A DNA stretch of 24,645 bases, taken from the NCBI GenBank assembly GCA_937889225.1, contig CALAST010000019.1, forward strand, positions 1-24,645. Direction: 5' to 3'. Below the pieces are notes generated by a model, which worked only from the letters and a program-made list of their open reading frames with translations, had not been told where the DNA came from and did not search any database. Positions 7,551 through 15,368 of the stretch are shown piece after piece. This stretch comes from an uncultured Lachnobacterium sp. (GTDB lineage: Bacteria; Bacillota; Clostridia; Lachnospirales; Lachnospiraceae). Position numbers and translations under genes: made by a program. The first letter of the stretch is position 1. Every line of letters begins with the position of its first letter.

Positions 7551-7730
7551 ATGTCAATTTGTCCAAAGAATAAATCTTCTAAGGGAAGACGTGATAAAAG
7601 ACGTGCAAACTGGAAAATGACTGCTCCAACATTAGTAAAATGCAGCAAATGTGGCGAATTAATGATGCCTCACAGAGTTTGCAAGAGCTGTGGAAGTTAC
7701 AATAAGAAAGAAATTATTGCACAGGACTAA
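7551..7730 (+). CDS. rpmF: 50S ribosomal protein L32
   Basis: This small large-subunit ribosomal protein has 59 residues. It begins MSICPKNKSSKGRRDKRR, a basic N-terminus typical of the clostridial form, followed by the zinc ribbon KCSKCGELMMPHRVCKSCG (CxxC and CxxC) and GSYNKKEI. It starts 4 bases after the yceD stop, and its SD AAGGAGGTG lies within the yceD end. In many Firmicutes plsX and acpP follow; here a terminator follows instead, so the conserved order breaks at this point. Confidence 0.97.
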   Translation: MSICPKNKSSKGRRDKRRANWKMTAPTLVKCSKCGELMMPHRVCKSCGSYNKKEIIAQD

Positions 7731-7748
7731 TTAATTATGAAGTTAAGG

Positions 7749-7793
7749 AATCAAGAGTTTAACAAAGGTTAGGCTCTTGATTTTTTTATTTTT
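7749..7793 (+). terminator. Terminator of yceD-rpmF
   Basis: AATCAAGAG (7749-7757) pairs with CTCTTGATT (7774-7782), followed by a long T run. It is a standard intrinsic terminator. Confidence 0.9.
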
Positions 7794-7934
7794 ATAAATT
7801 TTACAGAAGAGAAGATAGGCTGATATTATTTCTAACAAATATAAGATACTATCTGTCACCCCTGTTTTTGGCGGTTTTAACTGAATCAAGAAAGTGGTTC
7901 TTCCATATTTTTCTAATAAAAATAATATTATATT

Positions 7935-7965
7935 GTTGTAATTACAACGGAAATGTTTTTATTAT
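7935..7965 (+). promoter_or_regulatory. Palindrome overlapping candidate hcp promoter
   Basis: GTTGTAATTACAAC (7935-7948) is a perfect 14-bp palindrome. It overlaps a -35-like TTGTAA (7937-7942), which is followed after 17 bp by TATTAT (7960-7965). The centre would lie near -30 of the transcript, which suits a repressor better than a class II activator. Regulation of hcp by nitrosative-stress or redox factors is known in other bacteria; which factor acts here is not shown. The rest of the 383-bp gap (7731-8113) holds the rpmF terminator, a GTAAAG/CTTTAC hairpin (8043-8062) and no gene. Confidence 0.45.
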
Positions 7966-8113
7966 TATGGTAAAGTGTATTTGTAAAAACAAGGAAACAA
8001 TAAAAAGATGTTAGTTGCAAAAGGTATGCTGTAACTATTAAGGTAAAGTATGAACGCTTTACAGGTGTGCCTTTTAAACTTGATATTGTAAAAGTAAGAG
8101 ACAGGGAAAGGAA

Positions 8114-9727
8114 ATGAAAGATATGGAAAATAAAATGTTTTGTTTTCAATGTGAGCAGACCGCAGGTTGTACAGGATGCACAGGATTGGCAGGTGTATGT
8201 GGAAAGAAAGCGGATACTGCACAGTTACAGGATAAATTGACAGGAGCGTTAATTGGATTGGCTCGCTCTACAGTAGGAAATGAGGATTTAGTGACACAAG
8301 AAACGGATAAATTGATTATTGAGGGGCTGTTTACTACAATTACGAATGTAAATTTTAATAACGAAACAATAAATATACTGATTGAAAAAGTACAAAAGGA
8401 AAAACAGCGTCTTGTTCCGGATTGTTCTGTATGTACAACATCTTGCGGACGAAACAATGATTATGATATGCGTGAGGTTTGGAATGCAGATGAGGATATT
8501 CGTTCTTTAAAATCGCTCATTCTATTTGGAATCCGTGGAATAGCAGCTTATGCATATCACGCAGCAGTTCTCGGTTATACAGATAAGGCAGTAAATGACT
8601 TTTTCTACAAAGCATTGTTTGTAATCGGAATGGATTATGGTATGGATGAACTTTTACCGGTTGTTCTTGAAGTAGGTGAAGTTAATTTGAAATGTATGGA
8701 ATTGCTTGACAAGGCAAATACCGAAAGCTATGGTACACCGGTACCGACAGAAGTTTCCATGTTGGTTGAAAAAGGACCGTTTATTGTTATTACAGGTCAT
8801 GACCTTTATGACTTAAAGCAGTTGCTTGAGCAGACAAAAGATAAGGGTATCAATATCTATACCCATGGTGAAATGCTTCCGGCTCATGCATATCCGGAAC
8901 TCAAGAAATATCCGCATTTAAAAGGAAATTTCGGAACAGCATGGCAAAATCAGCAGAAGGAGTTTGATGCTATTCCAGCACCAATTCTTTTTACAACAAA
9001 CTGTTTAATGCCACCAAAGGCAAGCTATGCAGATAGAGTATTTACGACAGAAGTGGTATCTTATCCGGAAATGGTGCATATTGGAGAGGACAAAGATTTT
9101 ACTCCTGTAATTGAAAAAGCACTCGCACTTGGAGGATATAAAGAGGATACCCAGTTTACGGGTATCAATGGCGGTAAAAAGCTTATGACCGGATTTTCTC
9201 ATGGAACGGTGATTTCTGTTGCGGATAAAGTAATTGATGCAGTAAAAAATGGAGATATCAAACATTTCTTCCTTGTAGGAGGTTGTGATGGTGCAAGAAC
9301 AGGAAGAAACTACTATACAGAATTTGTTCAAAAGACACCTGCGGATAGTATTATTTTGACACTTGCCTGTGGAAAATACCGTTTCAACGATTTGGATTTA
9401 GGAGAAATCGGTGGTTTGCCTCGAATTATGGATATGGGACAATGTAATGATGCATTTAGTGCAATAAAGGTTGCAGTTGCTCTTGCCAATGCATTTGAGT
9501 GTGAAGTGAATGAACTTCCGCTTTCTATGGTGCTTTCATGGTACGAACAGAAAGCTGTTTGTGTGTTGTTGACATTACTGTATCTGGGAATTAAAAATAT
9601 CTATCTCGGACCAACACTTCCTGCATTTGTTTCACCAAATGTATTGGGGTATTTGGTAGAAAATTATAATATTTCTCCGATTGGTGTGGTGGAAGAAGAC
9701 TTAGAAAAAATGATGGGTAAATCTTGA
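8114..9727 (+). CDS. hcp: Hybrid-cluster protein (hydroxylamine / NO reductase)
   Basis: This cytoplasmic iron-sulfur protein reduces hydroxylamine to ammonia in vitro and NO to N2O, or acts in S-nitrosylation, in vivo. The N-terminus MFCFQCEQTAGCTGC...GVCG holds C10, C13, C22 and C29 for the cubane cluster, plus an extra C19. The spacing between the last two (six residues) is one longer than I recall for Desulfovibrio. All hybrid-cluster ligands are visible: H229 (TGHD), E253 (THGEML), C297 (TTNCLMP), C391 (GGCDGA), C419 (LACGKYRFN), C444 (QCNDAF) and E478 (WYEQKAV). Length 537 is normal. The ATG at 8114 is preceded by GGGAAAGG; a second in-frame ATG at 8123 cannot be excluded. The gene is monocistronic, with no hcr reductase beside it. 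Confidence 0.96.
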   Translation: MKDMENKMFCFQCEQTAGCTGCTGLAGVCGKKADTAQLQDKLTGALIGLARSTVGNEDLVTQETDKLIIEGLFTTITNVNFNNETINILIEKVQKEKQRLVPDCSVCTTSCGRNNDYDMREVWNADEDIRSLKSLILFGIRGIAAYAYHAAVLGYTDKAVNDFFYKALFVIGMDYGMDELLPVVLEVGEVNLKCMELLDKANTESYGTPVPTEVSMLVEKGPFIVITGHDLYDLKQLLEQTKDKGINIYTHGEMLPAHAYPELKKYPHLKGNFGTAWQNQQKEFDAIPAPILFTTNCLMPPKASYADRVFTTEVVSYPEMVHIGEDKDFTPVIEKALALGGYKEDTQFTGINGGKKLMTGFSHGTVISVADKVIDAVKNGDIKHFFLVGGCDGARTGRNYYTEFVQKTPADSIILTLACGKYRFNDLDLGEIGGLPRIMDMGQCNDAFSAIKVAVALANAFECEVNELPLSMVLSWYEQKAVCVLLTLLYLGIKNIYLGPTLPAFVSPNVLGYLVENYNISPIGVVEEDLEKMMGKS

Positions 9728-9760
9728 AATTTATAGTGAGCCTGTTTGGATTCAGATAGA

Positions 9761-9806
9761 AAAATCAGGGAAATTCAATATTTAGAAGTTCCCTGATTTT
9801 TTCTTT
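9761..9806. terminator. Bidirectional terminator, hcp / ATP-grasp
   Basis: AAAATCAGGGAA (9761-9772) pairs perfectly with TTCCCTGATTTT (9789-9800), with T runs on both strands. It serves hcp from the left and the convergent ATP-grasp gene from the right. Confidence 0.9.
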
Positions 9807-9831
9807 ATTAAGAATATTTTAAAAGTGCCAG

Positions 9832-11238
9832 TTATTCCTCCTTTTCTGCTTTCTTCTTTGCAGTTGTAGATTTTTTTGTTGCTCTCTTTTTCTTTTCCTT
9901 AACCGGAGCTTCAGGAGCTTCTACAGCCACATTTTTTGTTACAATAGCAGCATCTTCCGCTTTTTCGGCAACCGCTTCCTCGACAACCGGAGTTTCTACA
10001 ACATCTTCCCCAATTTTAATTACCGGAGGAATATCCAGTTCCATCCATTTTTCTTTTAACATATCGTTATAGTAAGCATTTACTTCTTCAGGAGTAGAGA
10101 AGTTTGCTACATACATCTGATTGCCCATAGCATCGGAAAGTACATCCGGGATACGTTCAATCATCTTCATCTGGTAGGCATATTTCTCTAAAATATTGCC
10201 ATGGCTAAATGTAAAGTCTTTGCCATCACGACGACCTGCATAAGCACAGTAGTAGTGTTTGCCAACCGGCATAGTAGAACTGTCGTAAGCAATCATGTCA
10301 GCCCAGATTTTGTATACGTTTGTGCTGTTTGCGAAGTTAATCATATCAGGTGTAAAACCACCGCAAGGACGCATATTTACTTCAAGAGCGACTACTTCAC
10401 CTTTCTTGCCAAGACATTCATGGTCTTCTAACAGACGGAAAAATTCAAAGTGTACAAAACGGCTCTTTACGCCAAAACTCTTTACAGTAGCACGACCGGC
10501 TTTTCTTGTGTCTTCCGGTAAATCTTTTACGATGAAATAAATAGAGTTATCCAATGTATTTACAACATCCATAATGGAGTTTGGAGTTACGTTACCTGTT
10601 TCAAAAATAGGTTCACCGTTGGAGTCAATAATTGCATCATAAGAGTTTACTTCTCCATTGATAAATTCTTCCATGATGTAAGTGGTATTTGCATGTTTTG
10701 CTTCTAAGAATGATTCTAATTCCTGCTGGTTCGTAATTTTAAAGGTGTGGGAAGCACCTACACCATTGTCCGGTTTTGCAACAACAGGATAGCCTACTTT
10801 TTTAATGAATCTTAAGCAGCCTTTTAAATCTTCTACTAAATAATAACGTGCAGTAGCGATACCGGCTTTTTTGTAGAATTCTTTCATCTTTGATTTATAT
10901 TTGATGCGTGGAATATCACAAGCCTGGAAACCGGAAGTGATGTTAAAGTCAGTACGGAGTTTTGCATCACGTTCTAACCAGTATTCGTTGTTGGATTCAA
11001 GCCAGTCAATACGACCATGTTTAAAGATGAAGAAAGCAATTGCACGGTAAACAGCTTCATTATCTTCAAGGCTGTCTACTTTGTAATATTCATTTAAACT
11101 TTCTTTTAAGTCTTTGTTTAGTTCATCGTATGGCTGGTCGCCAATTCCTAACACATTTATTCCGTTGTTTTTTAATTCACGACAGAACATCCAGTAATTT
11201 GTCGGAAAGTTAGGTGAAATAAAAATAAAATTTTTCAT
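9832..11238 (-). CDS. ATP-grasp ligase with Lys/Ala/Glu-rich tail
   Basis: This is a 468-residue cytoplasmic ATP-grasp protein of the carboxylate-amine ligase type, related in form to biotin carboxylase and CarB domains. A Rossmann-like N-terminal domain (1-100, FIFISPNFPTNYW) precedes the ATP-grasp domain. Visible blocks are YPVVAKPDNGVGASHTF (150-166, nucleotide-binding Lys and glycine loop), YIMEEFINGEVNS (187-199, adenine contacts), HFEFFR (263-268) and ALEVNMRPCGGF (284-295, metal-binding Glu/Asn and Arg). Residues 410-468 form a Pro/Val/Glu then Lys/Ala/Thr-rich tail ending KKKRATKKSTTAKKKAEKEE, which looks disordered and nucleic-acid-like. The start at 11238 follows a GGAGG; a longer in-frame reading exists but lacks that support. 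It lies 28 bp after an esterase gene. The substrate is unknown. Confidence 0.85.
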   Translation of the reverse strand: MKNFIFISPNFPTNYWMFCRELKNNGINVLGIGDQPYDELNKDLKESLNEYYKVDSLEDNEAVYRAIAFFIFKHGRIDWLESNNEYWLERDAKLRTDFNITSGFQACDIPRIKYKSKMKEFYKKAGIATARYYLVEDLKGCLRFIKKVGYPVVAKPDNGVGASHTFKITNQQELESFLEAKHANTTYIMEEFINGEVNSYDAIIDSNGEPIFETGNVTPNSIMDVVNTLDNSIYFIVKDLPEDTRKAGRATVKSFGVKSRFVHFEFFRLLEDHECLGKKGEVVALEVNMRPCGGFTPDMINFANSTNVYKIWADMIAYDSSTMPVGKHYYCAYAGRRDGKDFTFSHGNILEKYAYQMKMIERIPDVLSDAMGNQMYVANFSTPEEVNAYYNDMLKEKWMELDIPPVIKIGEDVVETPVVEEAVAEKAEDAAIVTKNVAVEAPEAPVKEKKKRATKKSTTAKKKAEKEE

Positions 11239-11266
11239 ACGTAATCCTCCATTTCTCTTTATAGTA

Positions 11267-12019
11267 TTATGCAAGCAGGTGTGGTAAGAAATATACTACT
11301 TGTTTGTACCACCAATCCCAGTCGTGTGCACAATCATAGCCCCATAAGTCTACCCAAACATTAATACCTTTTTCTTCAAAAATTTTTTTCAAGCGTTTGG
11401 TAGTTTCCGGTTGTTCCCAAGCACCCTGACCTACACAGATAACCGCTTTTTTCAAGTTGTAAAGCCCGATGTATTCATGGTCGGTAGGCATATTTGCCAG
11501 ATAGTGAACAGGAGAGTTGTTATATACCAGACCATCCATATATCCGCAGAATCCATAATCTGCTGTATAAATACCGCTTAAAGCTAAAAGGCGGTCAAAA
11601 AGGTCAGGACGGCGGAAATAAAGGTTTGCAGCATGTGTAGCACCAAGGCTGCATCCGAATACCATAATTCCCGGGAAGCCGCTCCAGTTGTTTTTCTCAT
11701 TCGCAAGACCGCGAAGGAAAGGAACTACTTCATCTGTGATATATGCAATCCATTGTTCATAACGGCGAATTCTGCCGACCGGTTCTTCATAGCGTTTGGA
11801 CCATGTTTCTAAGTCTAGAGTGTCAATGGAAAGAACCATAACCTGACCGGAATCAATCCATGGTGCCCAAGTTTCTGCCATTTTAAAGTTTTCGAAGTCA
11901 TAAAAATGCCCGTCCTGACAAGGAATAAAAAGTACCGGACGACCTGCATGACCATATAATTTACATTCCATATCTCTATTTAATGCAGGACTATAAAATT
12001 TATAATATTGTGTTTCCAT
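11267..12019 (-). CDS. Alpha/beta-hydrolase esterase (COG4947-like)
   Basis: This 250-residue predicted cytoplasmic hydrolase has no signal peptide or membrane segment. The nucleophile elbow GCSLGA has S124, the catalytic His is probably H232 in DCAHDWDWW, and the acid may be in the 197-205 region. The HDWxxW form of the His block is typical of esterase-D-like and PHB-depolymerase-like enzymes. It is upstream of, and almost certainly co-transcribed with, the ATP-grasp gene (28-bp gap), which suggests that one removes or transfers an acyl group and the other forms an amide or peptide-like bond on related molecules; that link is inference. No strong ribosome site is seen before the ATG. The leader carries several hairpins. 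Confidence 0.85.
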   Translation of the reverse strand: METQYYKFYSPALNRDMECKLYGHAGRPVLFIPCQDGHFYDFENFKMAETWAPWIDSGQVMVLSIDTLDLETWSKRYEEPVGRIRRYEQWIAYITDEVVPFLRGLANEKNNWSGFPGIMVFGCSLGATHAANLYFRRPDLFDRLLALSGIYTADYGFCGYMDGLVYNNSPVHYLANMPTDHEYIGLYNLKKAVICVGQGAWEQPETTKRLKKIFEEKGINVWVDLWGYDCAHDWDWWYKQVVYFLPHLLA

Positions 12020-12044
12020 AATGTAATGTATCTGCTACTAAAAA

Positions 12045-12174
12045 CATATACAAATGTATATGCAGGATAATTCAGATAAATCCTAAGTTTTATCGTATAG
12101 TCTCTTCCTGTATGCTTTGGTAATTACTGCGTAATATACTGTCTTACAAAGTTTTGCGTATGCTGTTTTGTAAG
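12045..12174 (-). promoter_or_regulatory. Hairpin-rich leader of the esterase / ATP-grasp operon
   Basis: In the 244 bp before the esterase the minus strand shows CTTACAAA (12174-12167) pairing with TTTGTAAG (12150-12143), a GGAT/ATCC hairpin, and CATATAC (12062-12056) pairing with GTATATG (12051-12045) followed directly by a T run. The last one resembles a weak terminator 25 bases before the start codon. No convincing promoter was identified, so attenuation is only a possibility. Confidence 0.35.
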
Positions 12175-12243
12175 TGTGCTTTAGTAGCCTCTCCTTTCTT
12201 TGTTTTTTAAAAATATATGTTTGTTCCCATTTATTTATGAAAT

Positions 12244-12257
12244 CAGATACAAATCTG
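12244..12257 (-). terminator. Weak hairpin after second esterase
   Basis: CAGAT/ATCTG with a 4-base loop sits just beyond the stop codon of the 12264-13040 gene. It is short and has no long T run, so read-through into the next operon is plausible. Confidence 0.3.
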
Positions 12258-12263
12258 TTTATA

Positions 12264-13040
12264 TCATTTTTTTATTCGACTATCATATAATAATGTATTC
12301 ATAAAAAATGGAATCTGTTTTTCCCAACTTGCCTCACTATGGGTGCCACCCGGAATAATGCGGCAACTTAAATGGATGTTGTGTTTCATCAATTCATATA
12401 CAGACTCAGCAAAAACTTCTTTCATTCCTTCATGGTTGGAAAGTTCTTCAGAGCCATAATCTATATATAATGTAGTATCAGGAAATAGAACCGCTTTTTG
12501 AATCATTTTTTTTACTTTTTCAGGTTGAGTCCAAAGGGAAGGAGAGAGTGCGGCTGCTTTGGAAAATACATGGTTGTATTCCAAAAGTGCGTAAAGACTC
12601 ATAAGACCTCCCATAGAGCTTCCTGCAATAAAAGTAGTTTTTCGTCCCGGAAGCGTACGGTATGTACGGTCAATTTCCCGTTTGAATTCTTTTACAAACC
12701 AGTTCATTGTGGTTTTTCCGCGACCTGTGATTTTGCCAACGTCTCCATAAGTGAAATCAAATGGAGAATATTCTTGCAAACGACCGTTATCCGGACTATG
12801 GTTACAATCAACGGCTGCAATAATGAGCTGTTTTTTTGTTTTGTCCATAAATTCTTTTAATCCCCAACATTTTCCAAATGTCGCATCGGAGTCAAAGAAA
12901 AGGTTATGCCCGTCAAACATGTATAAAACAGGATAACGTTTATGTTCTTTTTGGAAATAAGATTCCGGAAGATAAACATAAGCGGTTCTTTTTTCACTAC
13001 CTGTTGGAAGTGGAACTGTAACTTTAAATTTTTTTATCAT
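12264..13040 (-). CDS. Esterase, enterochelin-esterase/EstD-like
   Basis: This 258-residue alpha/beta hydrolase resembles COG2819/COG2382 and the putative-esterase family (Pfam esterase D). It has YPVLYMFDGHNLF (36-48), the nucleophile elbow IAGSSMGGLMS (138-148, S142), LSPSLW (165-170), a likely acid D194 in YIDYGSEE, and the catalytic His H234 in PGGTHSEASW. There is no signal peptide, so it acts in the cytoplasm; the substrate is unknown. The ATG at 13040 was chosen because GGAG lies 9 bases upstream; an earlier TTG at 13076 has no ribosome site. It faces the same way as the esterase/ATP-grasp operon, 244 bp further on, so the three genes may share a pathway. Confidence 0.85.
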   Translation of the reverse strand: MIKKFKVTVPLPTGSEKRTAYVYLPESYFQKEHKRYPVLYMFDGHNLFFDSDATFGKCWGLKEFMDKTKKQLIIAAVDCNHSPDNGRLQEYSPFDFTYGDVGKITGRGKTTMNWFVKEFKREIDRTYRTLPGRKTTFIAGSSMGGLMSLYALLEYNHVFSKAAALSPSLWTQPEKVKKMIQKAVLFPDTTLYIDYGSEELSNHEGMKEVFAESVYELMKHNIHLSCRIIPGGTHSEASWEKQIPFFMNTLLYDSRIKK

Positions 13041-13091
13041 ACTATAAATCTCCGTTGTGTTCAAGAAATTGAACAATAATAATTATCTATA

Positions 13092-13120
13092 AATATAGCA
13101 TATTGGGGAAAAATTGGCAA
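13092..13120 (-). promoter_or_regulatory. Promoter of second esterase
   Basis: On the minus strand TTGCCA (13120-13115), a 17-bp spacer and TATATT (13097-13092) form a good sigma-A promoter, with a start near 13085. The rest of the 445-bp divergent gap (13041-13485) is AT-rich and holds no gene; a CTTTG/CAAAG hairpin near 13153-13168 is the only other structure seen. Confidence 0.6.
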
Positions 13121-13485
13121 TGTAAATAGCAAAATTTTGTAGTGTCAGCATTACCTTTGTATTGGCAAAGATACAGTAAAAAAAAATTTTTTCGTAGACA
13201 TTGGAAAATAAATGATGTAAAGTAAATTTCGTTGAGTTTATGTGACAATTTCGTAGAGGTATGTAGTTACAAATTCCTTTATTTTTTGCTGGAATATAGG
13301 CAGAAGATACTGTATAAAATGAAGTAATGAATAAGTTAATTGATTTATCTGATTTGGAATAAATTAGAAAGTGATTTACGGATATCATTTCATATCAATT
13401 TGTATTTATGAAGATGTAGCCTTAGAAATTGTATGATATGCGAAACATATGTATTTATGGAAAGAAAATTAGAAAGGATTGTAAA

Positions 13486-14376
13486 ATGAAATTAATTACT
13501 GACATTATTAAAGGTATGCTTGTAGGCGTTGCAAACATTATTCCCGGTGTAAGCGGTGGAACGATGATGGTGTCCATGGGAATTTACGAAACTATTTTGA
13601 ATGCAATCAACACATTATTTAAAGACTTTAAAAAGTCATTTTTGACATTGTTGCCGTTAGGAATTGGCATGGTGCTTGGAGTTGGGGTATTTTCCTTTAT
13701 CATTCCGTTTTGTTTAGAGGAATATCCGTTCCCAACAAGTTTTTGTTTTATCGGTTTGATTTTAGGTGGTGTGCCTGCGATTATAAAACCGGCAATGGAG
13801 AGTTTGAAAAAAGAAGGTAAATCTGTTTCATTAGGGCATATACTTATCTTCTTGATGCTGTTTGCACTTGCAATTGTGATGGCAGCTATGAATGAGACAC
13901 AGACCAGTTCTGCAAATTTTGATTTGAATCTGTTTTTTATGATAGAGTTGTTTGTAATTGGTGTGATTGCATCTGCAACAATGGTTGTTCCTGGCGTAAG
14001 TGGTTCGCTTGTGCTTATGATTTTAGGATTCTATACAGGAATTGTAGATACAATTAGTGAATTTATTAAAGGGCTGATAAGTTTTGATATTCCTACATTG
14101 CTGCATTGCGTAGGAATTTTAGCACCATTTGGAATTGGCGTTGTTGTAGGAATTTTCGCAGTAGCGAAATTGATAGAGTGGCTGTTTGCAAAATATCCGT
14201 CTTATACGTATGGCGGAATTTTAGGGCTGATTATTGCATCCCCAATTGCGATTATTATTAAAATGGGAAGAAATAATATCAATACAGTTACGATTATTTT
14301 AGGAATTGTGCTTTTAGTAGTAGGAACATGGTTCACATGGTGGTTTGGAAAGAAAACAGAAGGAATCGAAGGATAA
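13486..14376 (+). CDS. DUF368 membrane protein, probable polyprenyl-phosphate transporter
   Basis: This is a 296-residue polytopic inner-membrane protein. It carries the two inverted-repeat signatures of DUF368: ANIIPGVSGGTMMVSMG (16-32) and MVVPGVSGSLVLMILGF (165-181), each in a re-entrant loop between hydrophobic spans. I count about eight to nine membrane segments. DUF368 proteins (PopT) have been reported to return undecaprenyl phosphate across the membrane for reuse in wall-polymer synthesis; that role is assigned here by family. The ATG at 13486 follows AGAAAGGA by 8 bases; an earlier in-frame TTG has no such site. It is monocistronic and ends at a strong bidirectional terminator. Confidence 0.92.
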   Translation: MKLITDIIKGMLVGVANIIPGVSGGTMMVSMGIYETILNAINTLFKDFKKSFLTLLPLGIGMVLGVGVFSFIIPFCLEEYPFPTSFCFIGLILGGVPAIIKPAMESLKKEGKSVSLGHILIFLMLFALAIVMAAMNETQTSSANFDLNLFFMIELFVIGVIASATMVVPGVSGSLVLMILGFYTGIVDTISEFIKGLISFDIPTLLHCVGILAPFGIGVVVGIFAVAKLIEWLFAKYPSYTYGGILGLIIASPIAIIIKMGRNNINTVTIILGIVLLVVGTWFTWWFGKKTEGIEG

Positions 14377-14396
14377 GTGTTTTCCTAAAAAGAAAC

Positions 14397-14454
14397 AATA
14401 CCCTGATGGTAAAATACAGAAAATAACTGTGTTTAACCATTAGGGTATTTTTTA
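14397..14454. terminator. Bidirectional terminator, DUF368 / CPBP
   Basis: AATACCCT-g-ATGGT (14397-14410) pairs with ACCAT-t-AGGGTATT (14436-14449), with a run of Ts on the right and a T-rich tract on the other strand. It separates two convergent genes. Confidence 0.88.
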
Positions 14455-14470
14455 TTACATTTGTAAATAA

Positions 14471-15325
14471 TTATTGTATATTTGCAGATAATTGCAGTTG
14501 CTTTGTTCCTTTATTAAATAGTTTTATTCCTACACCAAGCCCGACACTTGTACCGAACAAAATCAAAAAGCCTCCAAGAGCCGGATTTACACTTGACAAC
14601 CATTCGGAAGCGGTAGTTCCCCACAAATTGAATAGGAAGTGGAACAAAATTACATGGTAAATCGTGCCGCCATATTCACAGATATATCCAAGAAACAGAC
14701 CCAAGGCAAATGCATAACATCCTTGCAGCATATTCATATGAAAAACTCCAAATAATACTGCTTGAATCATATTAGCAATCCAAAATGGAAAAGCTCTGCG
14801 GGCAATACGCATTGTAACGCCACGGAAGATTAATTCCTCGCTGATAGGGGCAAGACAAACAGAGTATATCATCATAGCTGTAGAAATATTATCATTCAGT
14901 CCAGCATTTTCAATCAATGCCTCATAAGATTCAAGCCAGCTTGGAAATACCGAGGATATGAGACTAACCAAAATACTGCTCATAAATTGCGTGCCTGGCA
15001 CGAGACAGATAATGCCTGCAATTTGCAATGGATGGAATGTTTTTTTCAAGTTTGGTTTAAAATCACCGCCACAGCTTTTGTAATACCATAGTCCAAATGT
15101 CGCCATACAGGATATAGAAAAGCCTATCATAATGATAGTATTAAAGTCCATATTTCCCCATAGCTGCATGAGATAGTCTATTTTACGGTTGGTGCTGCTG
15201 TTTGGCATTGCAGAAAATACAAAGATAGCAGATAGCAGCATCATATAAAAACTTACAAGAAACTGTAAACCGATTCCAAGCAGGCAGGGCAATGTTGAAA
15301 AAAAGAAAGTGCTTATTTTTTTCAT
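14471..15325 (-). CDS. CPBP family intramembrane metalloprotease
   Basis: This is a 284-residue membrane protein of the Abi/CAAX protease and bacteriocin-processing (CPBP) family. The catalytic motifs are complete: EExxxR in ISEELIFRG (161-169, E163 and E164), FxxxH in LFGVFHMN (191-198, H196), and a later His in ILFHFLFN (226-233, H229). Seven to eight hydrophobic segments surround them. Substrates of such proteins include peptides, bacteriocin precursors or regulatory membrane proteins; none is evident here. The ATG at 15325 follows AAGGAG; the reading frame continues upstream to a TTG without support. It lies 43 bp downstream of the DUF1836 gene, probably as an operon. Confidence 0.92.
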   Translation of the reverse strand: MKKISTFFFSTLPCLLGIGLQFLVSFYMMLLSAIFVFSAMPNSSTNRKIDYLMQLWGNMDFNTIIMIGFSISCMATFGLWYYKSCGGDFKPNLKKTFHPLQIAGIICLVPGTQFMSSILVSLISSVFPSWLESYEALIENAGLNDNISTAMMIYSVCLAPISEELIFRGVTMRIARRAFPFWIANMIQAVLFGVFHMNMLQGCYAFALGLFLGYICEYGGTIYHVILFHFLFNLWGTTASEWLSSVNPALGGFLILFGTSVGLGVGIKLFNKGTKQLQLSANIQ

Positions 15326-15368
15326 ATTCTCCTTTCGTTTCAAAGACCATTATAGATGATAAAAATTG

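Noticed and set aside
7139..7648. Minus-strand 169-codon frame across yceD and rpmF.
   Set aside because: It is antisense to two well-supported genes and lacks a start context.
9832..10010. Lys/Ala-rich ligase tail considered as a frameshift or fusion with another gene.
   Set aside because: The frame is continuous, ends at a normal stop 26 bases from a bidirectional terminator, and the tail has no start or ribosome site of its own.
13153..13200. CTTTG/CAAAG hairpin and A/T homopolymer run in the DUF368-esterase gap, considered as a terminator or small RNA.
   Set aside because: The stem is only 5 bp and is upstream of both divergent genes; no promoter pairs with it.
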